Below are positions 54,693-64,000 of a stretch of DNA of 64,000 nt, in pieces (positions within the stretch are counted from its first letter, which is position 1; the number at the start of each line of letters is the position of its first letter). A model generated the notes under the pieces. The model saw nothing but the letters and a program-made list of their open reading frames with translations, had not been told where the DNA came from and did not search any database. The DNA is from Pectinophora gossypiella (lineage: Eukaryota; Arthropoda; Insecta; Lepidoptera; Gelechiidae), in assembly GCF_024362695.1 (NCBI RefSeq), contig NC_065407.1:11718001-11782000 (forward strand), written 5' to 3'. Position numbers and translations under genes: made by a program.

Positions 54693-55375
54693 ATGAACAT
54701 GATTATTATGAGTCAGCCGGTATCCGTAATCTATTCAGTAAATAAGTATCTTAAATCCAGAAATAGATTATTACAATACTAGAGTAAAGAGCTAGGCAAC
54801 AAATGACCAGGTCACACAAGACAGAAAGTAAAGAGAAGGGCGCCCCAAAATATAGTACGTTATTATAGTAAGTTGTCACTACCAGCTGATTTAAAAAAAC
54901 ACCGTAATTATACTGGTAAGTAAACGGAAGAAAGTTACCGCCATACGGTACTCCAGTTAGTTACGTTACCGAATATATCAGTGCAATCGCAATTATCGTA
55001 TGTTTCCCCTCCAAAATTAAGCTTTCGAACCAGTATGGTCAGTGCGGTACTTTTTCTGGACCATGTCTTCAGTCGAACTGGATAAATCAACTCTTACTTT
55101 ATTGGTTTATATTTGTGCACTTTTTTGTGACTACAGTTACTTTGCTGGACTACAATCACTTAAAATGATTTTTCGATAATTTTCTTTCGGTACGTTTACA
55201 GTTAGTTGTTTTCGTCAACTTTTATTTTATTTATGAAAAGAAATCTGAGGAGCTTTCTATTTTTAAATAATATCACTAATTAATATTTTTTTTAATGCCT
55301 CTTGATTACTTTACAATAATAAATCTTTATTTTTAAATTCACTTTTTTGCGGAGAAAGGACGCATCTTTTCTAAC

Positions 55376-55535
55376 ATGATGGATGATTTTATAGGCTGTT
55401 TTGTCACCTTAATCACCTTAATCTATCTTAATCCATCATATCTATCTTCGCACTCTGCATCAACAGTGACTGCAAGTTGTGGTTCTGCCTAACCCGTTAT
55501 GGATTGCGGGCGTGAGATTTTGTGTTTATCTATAT
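55376..55535 (+). repeat. Repeat E, copy 4 (diverged)
   Basis: 'CATGATGGATGATTTTATAG', 'GCATCAACAGTGACTGCAAG' and 'GGATTGCGGGCGTGAGATTT' follow the repeat E order. Confidence 0.55.
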
Positions 55536-56256
55536 GTACTTCTTTTTACAAGTACTTACTGAACAAAAAAACAGAGGTCTTAACACGTAAAAAATATTTT
55601 TATTATTGATATGTATTTATAAAGATTTTCTTCAGATGTCATTTTGTACATAGCTGTCAAAAAACTTCTCACGACTACTTTTAAGTATTTCCAATTGAAG
55701 TAGTCAAAAGTACATCTATCGCATGATGACCTAATCTACACATTACCTTCTCTTAATAAATCTCAAGGAATGAACTCTACAACACGAACTTCAAAAGTGA
55801 CCTAATACAAGAACATTCAGGTCATCGCATAAGGCATGTAATTATGCACACAATTTGTGTCTACAGGTCGTGTTTGTAACATATTTGGGACACATGTGGG
55901 CTGTAACAATGTAACTATGGTTTGTAGACTGTAAATAGTAGTTTCCTAAACACCGGTCCGCCCAAACGCAGTGGTTAAGTATAATAAAGGCAATTTCAGT
56001 GCTCTGTGCCATCCGGTATTTAAAAAGCAGATGCAAATAATTTTCTGCGGAACTGGTTTCCGATGTTTTGGTTTCGGCACATTCTTTTCTGGAGACGCGA
56101 AAAACGTTTAGCGGTGACATCATGTTTCGAAACAACAATTTTATTTAAAGGCTGGTAAGTGCCTTGTGTATCAGCCAGCACTCTTTGTAATTATTACTTC
56201 ATTTCATATAGTACAGTGCAGTGCTTTTATTTTCTTATTGTCCCTCGCCAATCATA

Positions 56257-56463
56257 GCATTTCCGAATACAAACGAATGGTAATTTCCATGTTCTATTAC
56301 ATTTTTATCGTGTATCAGAATTTGAATTCAGAACTAAGTAGGGACTTTATTGTTGTGTTGTTCATGCGGGTAAAAAAATGTCAATAAAGTTCTTAATTCA
56401 AATTCTGATACACGATAAAATAATTGAACAAGGAAATTAGCATTCATTCGTATTCGGAAATGC
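56257..56463. repeat. Inverted repeat, ~76-bp arms, 54-base loop
   Basis: The left arm 56257-56334 ('GCATTTCCGAATACAAACGA' ... 'TCGTGTATCAGAATTTGAAT') and right arm 56389-56463 are reverse complements with about a dozen differences and a few short indels. The 73-codon frame here is a by-product. Confidence 0.75.
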
Positions 56464-56489
56464 GTTTATTGTCCAGGGATATTTGTTGC

Positions 56490-56674
56490 CTCTTTTTCTA
56501 TCGTGTGAGTTATGAGATGGATAATTACCAACTTTATCATCAGGGTTATTATTGAGTCGCCAAAGGCCCCTGACGAGACTCATGTAACGACTACGTACTT
56601 ACATCAGTAAGTATAACCGGAACCAACTTACTAACTTAACTTTTGGATAATTAGGTGATCAACCTGTAATGGGA
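56490..56674 (-). repeat. Type 2 SINE, inverted, decayed
   Basis: 'TCTATCGTGTGAGTTATGAG', 'GAGTCGCCAAAGGCCCCTGA', 'TGTAACGACTACGTACTTAC' and 'GGTGATCAACCTGTAATG'. Several internal deletions. Confidence 0.65.
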
Positions 56675-57009
56675 TGAAGAAGGATGAATGGATATCTTAT
56701 GTATAATAAATGAAATCAGCATTTTTTACGACTCGCTCGCTCGTTGATGTCTTTTTTAAGAAAAATAAAATATATGCTAAAAGTTACCAACTGTTTGGTA
56801 AGTATATTTATAGTGCACACGTACCTATCTTAACAAAACATACTTATTATAATATCTCCACCGTCGGCGATTGGCCTAGGGCCCTATCTGACTAGGACTC
56901 TATGGTGACGTCACCACGATCGCGACACCTACAAAATGTACCTCACCTCAATTGCATACATTTTGTTGTTGGCGCGACTGTACCAGCATTGCCCGTAAAC
57001 CTAGGCAAT

Positions 57010-57406
57010 ATATTATATTTTTTTATTTATTTATTAAATCTTAATACTAAAAATACAATTAACAATGCCCTGCAAAACTGTTTAAACAGTTTGTCTGCAG
57101 GAAATAGTCTCTACTAATAATATGAACTTATATCTAATAGTCAATCAATAACATAAGTTAGCTAGGACACGAGTCTAGAAGGTGTTGTTTAAGTATTTTT
57201 TTATATTTACTTTTATTTGGTTCTAGACGGATGTTCTCAGGCAAACTATTCAGTAAGTAGGATAGTTTCTTTTTTAGAGTTCTATCGCCATAATAATTAT
57301 TGACTCTAGGAACTTCGAATTTGCTCGCGCACACCGACCTCGTGCCATAACTATGGATTGCGCATTTTACATATGAATATATATAAATATATGTCAAATT
57401 CCGCAA
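57010..57406 (-). pseudogene. Jockey/CR1-like LINE: ORF2 C-terminus and 3' UTR
   Basis: Minus-strand translation gives 'HSYGTRSVCASKFEVPRVNN', 'YYGDRTLKKKLSYLLNSLPE' and 'NKSKYKKILKQHLL'. This is the well-known C-terminal pattern of non-LTR retrotransposon endonuclease-RT proteins (H-Y-TR ... VPR ... N-LP ... K-K--L). It is followed by a stop and ~150 bp of 3' UTR with 'CTGTTTAAACAG' and a final AATAAATAAATAAAAAAAT near 57015. The RT domain itself is absent, so the copy is 5' truncated and dead. Confidence 0.7.
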
Positions 57407-57409
57407 GAT

Positions 57410-58305
57410 ATCGCATAAAACAAATCGCCCCTTAACTCTCGATATTAATGTTTTACTGAGTTAATAAACACCAGCATCAGGTAAAACCCCGCCAACGGAG
57501 GGGCCCGCAATCCTTTCCCCCGTGGGAACTAAGGCAGATGCGTTATACTCGTCACGAGAAGCCTTTTTTCTAAATCCTTCGAGGTAGGAAGCCTATTCTT
57601 TTGTATTGTGTGTGGATATTTAATTTAAATAAAAATAGTTCAAAGAGACAAATTATTAAGTTTTTTTAATTAAGAAATCTCTGTCACTCAGGTCCATTTG
57701 GAAGGTCTGCATCCAGTAATAAAAACAATCAATTACCTACATTATATAAGTATATTGCATGGGCTGGTAGTGTATACCTGTGTATACGTATATTAAATCT
57801 TTTTCTAAACACCTATACTAAAATAAAAAAATGATGATGCAAAAATAAAAAAAAAACACAGAAAATATATAATATCTTTCCGGGAAAAAATAAAAAAATA
57901 ATAAAATCAAATATCCAAATTATCACGTAAGTATGGTCACCACATCGATATCGATATGATCAATAGAAGAGAACAGGAAACAACGAACTTTCTGTTGTTT
58001 GTAACAAGTATCGGAAACATCAATTTCAACAGTAGCGAGAAATGCAGTTTTTATGAAGATAAAAGCGAAAAATGCAGTTTTTATATGGAAGGGTTGTATT
58101 ACATCCGGTGAATGAGATACTTGTGAGATTATTGCAAATCGAAAATTCGCAAGGTTTTCAATAAAAGATCGACCTTTTTATATATATCAATCATTGTTTT
58201 TTTACAGTGTCGCAGTTCAAGGTAAGCATTGAATGATAATATTGGAATACTAAGACATTATTTGATAATTAATAATATTATATCAAATAGTTATAGCATG
58301 CAGCA
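57410..58305. other. No recognised gene
   Basis: 57470-57590 is GC-richer ('CCCGCCAACGGAGGGGCCCG') without a supported frame. The direct repeat 'AAGCGAAAAATGCAGTTTTT' near 58060 is a partial duplication of 'GCGAGAAATGCAGTTTTTAT' at about 58036. Otherwise AT-rich. Confidence 0.4.
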
Positions 58306-58490
58306 TCTCCACCAACCCGCAGTGGAGCAGCGTGGTGGAGTATGCTCCATACCCCCTCCAGTTGATTGAGGGGAGACCTGTGCCCAGCAGTGGGACTTAT
58401 ATAGGCTGTTTATGTTATGCAGCATGGTAGAGTATGCTTCAGGCTTCATACCCCTTCCGTTAGTTTGAAAGCCTGTGCCCAGCAACTGTA
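58306..58490 (+). repeat. Two type 1 SINE tails in tandem
   Basis: A good tail copy ('CACCAACCCGCAGTGGAGCA' ... 'GGACTTATATAGGCTGTTTA') is followed directly by a worn second copy ('GCAGCATGGTAGAGTATGCT' ... 'CCTGTGCCCAGCAAC'). The minus frame 58291-58518 is the complement of this repeat. Confidence 0.7.
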
Positions 58491-58830
58491 TAACATCAAA
58501 TATATAAGAAAAGAACATAATATTGACAAAAGTAACAGTAAAATCAACAAAATGTAAAAGTGTAAAATTACTTTTTATTATTTAAACGCATCCAGAAATC
58601 CAGACAAAGGAACAGACCAATTTGACCGGACGAAAGTATAGAAAGTGGCGGCTCCTTTGATGACTTACGTCTTTTGTGAGGTAATAAAAATATTTACCTG
58701 CATACGCAAAAGTATTAGACGCCTTTCTTACAACTGTTACTGGCTTTATAACAACAGAAATATAAGAATTTAGACGCACAGTCTTGTATGATGTGTATAT
58801 TTACTCATTATATAATACCTACTGTTATTC

Positions 58831-59090
58831 TCTTCTTCTATCGTGTGGGTTGTGAGGTGGATTACCAACCTCATCAATCCTGGTGTCAGGGTAACTATTG
58901 AGCCGCCAAAGGCTCCTGACATGACTCATAACGACTATTTACTTAAGTACATCAGTAAGTAGTAACCAATACCAACGGCTTAACATGCCTTCCAAAGCAC
59001 GGATCATCTTACTTTCGGATAATCGGGTGATCAGCTTGTAATGTCCTAACCAAACTAGGAATCACAAAGTATTTTTTGTGATATTTCTCC
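58831..59090 (-). mobile_element. Type 2 SINE, inverted, nearly complete body
   Basis: 'TTCTTCTATCGTGTGGGTTG', 'GGTGTCAGGGTAACTATTGA', 'AAGCACGGATCATCTTACTT', 'CGGGTGATCAGCTTGTAATG' and 'CTAACCAAACTAGGAATCAC' run back toward the head, which is lost after 'GTGATATTTCTCCACCGG'. Here the segment that is flipped in the 30.5 kb copy is in its normal orientation. Confidence 0.75.
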
Positions 59091-59200
59091 ACCGGTCAAA
59101 TCACTGGTCTGGTCTGGTTGGTTGGTGGTTTTTACAATGTGCAATGATATGTTTTTTACAAGTTACAATTATTTCATAATGTACTATGTAGACACATGAG

Positions 59201-59235
59201 CTTGAGGGCAGTCTCAGCTGAGATTTGTTTATTAG
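59201..59235 (+). repeat. 35-bp repeat shared with 11003-11037
   Basis: 'CTTGAGGGCAGTCTCAGCTG' with 'AGATTTGTTTATTA'. See 11003. Near 59460, 'CTGTATCCCAAAGGTGTAGG' is a repeat C scrap. 59500-61040 is otherwise without recognised features. Confidence 0.45.
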
Positions 59236-61043
59236 TACCACCCTATTTCTCGTGTTGATTATTCTTTATTACCTATAACCAAGACCACGGAACTACCTGT
59301 TTCCTACCGCAACGGATATAGGCGTGATCTTAATACGAACTTAATAAATATTAAGATCATTTAATTTAAGTACCTATGGCATTACTTGTCAAAGAATAAT
59401 ATTTTTATTTTATTTGTAAAAGTTATTCAAATTATGCTAAATATATAACGTAGTATTATACCTGTATCCCAAAGGTGTAGGCAGAGTTCTACTACACACT
59501 TCTATATTATATAATTTTAGTCCCAAAGTAACTATATAACTATGTATACCTAGATGTCAGAATAGAGCAACGGAGAGCATTCAATAACAAACTTTAAACC
59601 CAAAAACACTAAACAGGATGGTAGCCTTTTTCAAAAATACATCCTTAAAAATATATTAAAACACCACCGTTTATGAGAACCATTTTTTACGTAAACGCCA
59701 ATTCATTCAACTTCATAGTTATTATCAAAACTATCCCATATCCCACTATAATGCATAAAATTAAATGTTAAACCGCATTCATTGACGGACCGAGGGACTT
59801 CCGGTGAAATCTTGGTAGGGAAACAAAAAAGAAACTAATCCAAACACATGACAAGAGGCAGATGGCGCCTCCAGGACGGAAATCGAAAGGGATTTTTTAC
59901 AAAACTTTTTTATTCGATTAAAATAAAAAAAACATGGGAATCAAATTTTTAGTGAAAGCGTGTACGTGATTTCGTTGATACAAAAAATAATGTGGGAGGT
60001 TGTTGAAAAATACGTTGGTTTTTTTTCATTAGTTTCATATTTTATGTACTTACTTATTGTCAGTGCCTCGTACCACGTTCCTGGACAAAAAGCGAGGCGT
60101 TAAAATCACATCAAATTTCAATACAATTACAAATGTCTCCATACATGTTTCTTCTCTCTCTCAATATCTCACAGTACGACACACATACATCTACCATATT
60201 TTGCATTGTGTGGCGTATAACACAAGCCCAAAACCTATCGTCGACAGACTATGTAACATATCACGCGATTTGTATGGTTGTCTTTAAACGCTCTGTTCCG
60301 GGTCGTCTTAAGAAATACAAAAGTAAATTAATTATACTTAAATAATTCGCTTTCAGTTTTGATTATATTTTATTAGTTTCGACTTTACTGCTGACTGTTT
60401 TGTAATGTGTCAATATTTTGTCGTCTGAAGCTTATGTCCCTAAAGCCTAGCGAAAGTCCACTTAATGTGTATTACAGACTCTTTATCAATAATATTACAC
60501 GTATAATAAACGCAGTTATAATGCAGTTGAGGCACCAAGCAAACAAACTAAAGCTCGACAAACATTTTGTGCGAACTAACATACATATATAATCCAGTTA
60601 TACGTATAAATAAGATGTTACATAACAATCGACAAAATACATTTCACTTCGAATTACCTAGCATTCAGATTACAAGTCACAAATTATAAGCAATTAAATA
60701 AAAACCTAATTAGGGCAATCTCAATGTCCATCTTCACTTCAACAAGGTGGTCTCTTGGACCCATAAAAATGGAATTAAATGGGAGCCCGATTACCCCGAT
60801 ACAGATCTACTAAACCACGCTCGTCAATATAATTAATTTACATTAAAACTCAAAAATCTCTGCCTTAACAGCTGTAAGTACATTTTTTTTGTAGCCGTAA
60901 AATAATTAGGTATAGAACTGCCTAATTATTTATGTAACCATTGGCATTTCCGTCGAAGAGAGGAAAGCAATACGAAGACAAAAATACTCTCGTTTAATAG
61001 AAACAAAACTTAATTTCAATGAATTGCATATCCACCACTCCAC

Positions 61044-61514
61044 ACAAACATAATGGCGAGGAGTAGGTATATTATTATACGTTTGGGGATACAAGTGTGA
61101 CGTTATATTTATTATGTTGGTATCATGGTAATAATGATTATTAGCACAATGTACTGTTTTATAATTAGGTATAAAAATCGAATAAATCACGAAAATGATG
61201 AATTAAATGAATTAAGTGAAGTGAATTCTGTCCCAATATCAGTGATATTCACTTGTATTTCTTTTTACTTTTAATTAAAGAATAAGATATTTTTAATCTC
61301 GGCATGAGAAGTACATACGAAATACACATTTAAAAGCCTTCAAGTTTAAAACAACTTCATTAAGTCATCGGATTATCAAATCAGAACGTTATTAACAATA
61401 ACGTACATTGTGCTAATAATCATTATTACTATGATACCAACATAATAAATATAACATAACACTTGTATCCCCAAACGTATAATAAATATATCTACTCCTC
61501 GCCATTATGTTTGT
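61044..61514. repeat. Inverted repeat, ~111-bp arms, 248-base spacer
   Basis: The left arm 61044-61154 (starts 'ACAAACATAATGGCGAGGAG') and right arm 61403-61514 are reverse complements with about 7 differences by eye. The arms include 'CGTTTGGGGATACAAGTGT', which relates to repeat C ('CACTTGTATCCCC' on the other strand). The right arm runs straight into further repeat C sequence (61515-61560), so the right copy is the original and the left one an inverted duplicate. Confidence 0.75.
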
Positions 61515-61554
61515 CCCATTAAAAGGGGGTGAGCCTATTGCCATTAACCGGGCT

Positions 61555-61655
61555 TAATTATCTATGATCCAAACATGAATAATTATTAATGAATTATAAT
61601 TCAAACCCATAAAGTCAAATTCAGTGGCTTAGAACCCGAACTGGGATCCGAATAA
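61555..61655 (-). repeat. Repeat D 5'-region, inverted
   Basis: 'CTATGATCCAAACATGAATA', 'TTCAAACCCATAAAGTCAAA' and 'CAGTGGCTTAGAACCCGAAC'. It is the same segment as 20085-20152. Confidence 0.45.
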
Positions 61656-61784
61656 CTATCATAATGATCAATCCTTCACAAAGTAACTAACAATACGTGG
61701 AAAAAAACAAATACGTTACAGTATCTAATTCTGCCAATATCGATACAGTAACAAAAGTCATTACGTGTATCTTTGTAGTATTGA

Positions 61785-61875
61785 TCGCGGCTGCGCGGGC
61801 GCCGAGCGTGAGAGTTTGCCGCAGGTGCGGTGCCGTACAAAGACGGTGCATTTCCTATGCAGCGCAGATGCATTT
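61785..61875. other. Short CpG-rich patch
   Basis: 'GCGGCTGCGCGGGCGCCGAG' and 'CGCAGGTGCGGTGCCG' stand out from AT-rich flanks. Short frames on both strands, no domain. Confidence 0.3.
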
Positions 61876-62093
61876 GTCATAGATCACTGCGATTGTTAGA
61901 CTGGATCGATAGTTAGGTTAGCATTTTATGATAGAGAGAACAAGTGATACAAAATAAAGTGAAAATAGTTATTTTTTTAATAAAGTGTGTCAGTTATTGT
62001 TTATAGACCTATAATTTTCTTCGTTTGAATTTAAGCTGCTAATGGCCAAAATATAATGTTAATAGAATTGATTTTATTTAACAATAATAGCAA

Positions 62094-62268
62094 TCCTCCG
62101 TGCTTCGGAAGGCACGTTAAGCCGTTGGTCCCGGTTGCATTAGCAGTCGTTAATAACCATCCATCCGTCCTGGGCCCGCGTGATTGTTTAAGGCCCGATC
62201 TCCCTATCCATCCATAGGGAAGGCCCGTGCCCCAGCAGGGGGACGTTAATGGGCTGATGATGATGATG
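62094..62268 (+). repeat. SINE with a third tail type
   Basis: The body 'TCCGTGCTTCGGAAGGCACG' and 'TTAAGCCGTTGGTCCCGGTT' is that of the 2057/41175 families, but the tail is different: 'GCATTAGCAGTCGTTAATAA', 'CCTGGGCCCGCGTGATTG', 'CAGCAGGGGGACGTTAATGG', ending 'GCTGATGATGATGATG'. 5' truncated. Confidence 0.7.
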
Positions 62269-62269
62269 A

Positions 62270-64000
62270 ATAGCAATATTTTGTAACTCTTTATAACAAA
62301 ACCACATAGTAATAATAAAAATACGTGTACTTATGCATGTAAATATTCATATCATATTACATTTTCTACTGTTCTATCTAAACATTAACAAGTTCCAAGC
62401 TCTATGGCCTCACGGATAACTTTTTGCTAGATCATACATTAGATACATTCGTTACATACAAAGATACACTTAGTATAAAAGTATATTACTTACTTATCAA
62501 CTTTGTTTTATTAACTTTGCGACTAACATTTTTATGAGCCTACATCGTATCGAATACGACATATTTACGACAACCTGTACTTTTATCAATAAGTATAATA
62601 AAATGTGGTGTTCTCGTTGAAAAATAAAAGCAATAGAAATCAGCGAAACCCTTTCCCACACCTGTTGGATGGGTTTTTTCAATAAACCTTTTTATCGATG
62701 AAAAAGATTTGATAGCACAAGGTGCAAAACTCAAAGAAACTGAACACCTTATTAGCATCCCTGGCCCGAAGCGATTCCACCGAAAACAAAGCAAATCAAT
62801 ACACGATAATAGCATTCAAAATTATGGCCTTAACCCATTCCTGACCTACCATCAGCTGCCCGTTGTCGACCCATATGCTACAAATATAGGTCAATTAGAA
62901 AATTGTCGACGAACGAATATCACTCCTACTTTCGAGAGAGTTAGAATTCATTATCGAAGTTGTTGAATTTGAGAATGTTTGAAATGCCAAGTTTGGATTT
63001 AGGCAGTGGTAATGAATCTTCTAAAACATGGCATCTGATTAGTATTATTTTATGGTAGAAAATTGGTGACAGCTGCAGGTGTTTGCGAACGTAGTCATTT
63101 GTTAAAAGGAATCGGAATGGATCTCCACATTGAGTTATTATTTCGACATTAGAATGAAAGTGATTTTTTCATATCGCTTTTTATGGAAAAAGTTACTTTA
63201 ACGACTTCATTTCTGGATAGATTTTCTGATAAAAAAGGTAGATAACCCTTTTTTAATTAAAATTGATCACCTCAAACATCTTTTAATTAAGTAGCAGAGA
63301 TAGATGCTTTTGACCTACGACGGAATAGTTAAGCGCAGCGGGTTCGTTCGGCTTCTTCAAGTATTCAACTTTTAAAAATACGATACTACGTGATATACAC
63401 GTTGGGCAGCTTTACCAGCATTTGTAAACATATATATTATATAAGCAGAGTTCACTCCAAAATAAAAAGGTTCAGCCAACTGACGTAGGTAATTAACATT
63501 TTAAGAGTAAGTAAGTATACTGATTTACCCACGATTAAACGTGATCAGTAACAATGGAGTTCCCACGTCATAACAGTCGTAATAGACGATTCCACCATTT
63601 AATATTGCTCCTATTTCGTTAAGTTAGAGTTGTGTTTTTAAACGCATGGTTCCGTCTTAGTAGTGTACCTAATATGAACTTATATGAATATTTTTAATTT
63701 TATTGATTTTAAGCTGAAAAGGAAAATCAGTTGACTCACGAATTCGAAAATTTGAAAATTGAAAAAATAGATATATGCTTCGTAAAATTCATTTATAGTA
63801 ATTACATAATATATGACATTATTCATATTATTTTCTGTTCTTCTGTATTATTTTCACTAAGTATACATTTTCATTATAAGTTCTATTGTTATTAACGTTG
63901 ATTTCTTGAAAATTTGTATTCGCATGCGCAAAAAAGTGCAAGTAACTATTTTAAGAAAAAAGTACAACGATTAACATGAAAAACAATCTAAGAGTTGGCG
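62270..64000. other. No recognised gene to the window end
   Basis: Two opposed frames overlap at 62540-62966 (91 codons minus, 85 codons plus). Neither has a motif I recognise. The rest is AT-rich with no repeat matched. Confidence 0.4.

Noticed and set aside
60057..60345. Two overlapping plus frames of 76 and 70 codons
   Set aside because: Different frames of the same AT-rich segment, no motif, no repeat or gene evidence.
62540..62966. Opposed 91- and 85-codon frames as a possible exon
   Set aside because: No recognisable domain on either strand and no splice signals that fit.

Overview
This looks like a gene-poor, AT-rich stretch of a nuclear genome from a ditrysian lepidopteran, probably a moth. 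The evidence is the repeat content: tRNA-headed SINEs with lepidopteran-type bodies, RTE-type LINE tails ending in GAT/TGA repeats, LINE 3' ends with an 'AATAAAGATATTTTGAATT' type tail on the minus strand, Helitron termini, and many short fragments of repeats I know from moths and butterflies. I cannot name the species or chromosome. Most long open frames are chance openings in AT-rich DNA or lie inside repeats.

Only one convincing cellular protein-coding gene is visible: an intronless 217-codon frame at 11198-11851 (+). It has a low-complexity basic/acidic N-terminus followed by what looks like one ASH/Hydin-type immunoglobulin-like domain, suggesting a cilium- or sperm-flagellum-associated protein. 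Three retroelement coding relics are also recognisable: an RT-element C-terminus at 28889-29131 (-), an RTE C-terminus and tail at 32255-32440 (+), and a jockey/CR1-like C-terminus with its 3' UTR at 57010-57406 (-).

Layout. 0-10 kb: SINE and LINE fragments, a foldback MITE family, and a SINE pair followed by a full-length SINE of another family at 9.2 kb. 10-18 kb: the ASH-domain gene, a TIR MITE (14.05 kb), a tandem duplication with an indel (14.8-15.3 kb) and CpG-rich patches at 15.7 and 17.9 kb. 18.0-19.55 kb: a Helitron-like element carrying five to six copies of a ~254-bp unit and ending in a stem-loop plus CTAG. 20.1-20.3 kb: two adjacent perfect palindromes. 20.5-43 kb: mostly dead repeats, with a rearranged SINE at 30.5 kb and a GC-rich CTGCGCAG patch at 39.5 kb. 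43.0-45.65 kb: a very large inverted repeat (arms ~1.1 kb, outer parts nearly identical, loop ~330 bp), each arm made of two diverged direct units. It is a foldback element or hairpin-RNA locus and the most unusual object here. 45.6-64 kb: more SINE, LINE and MITE debris, including a clean nested SINE insertion (54.4 kb) and two further inverted repeats (56.3 and 61.0 kb).

There is no operon-like or pathway-like organisation. What the window records is mobile-element biology: insertions, truncations, tail exchange between SINE families, palindrome formation and local tandem amplification. All similarity judgements were made by eye without alignments or database searches.
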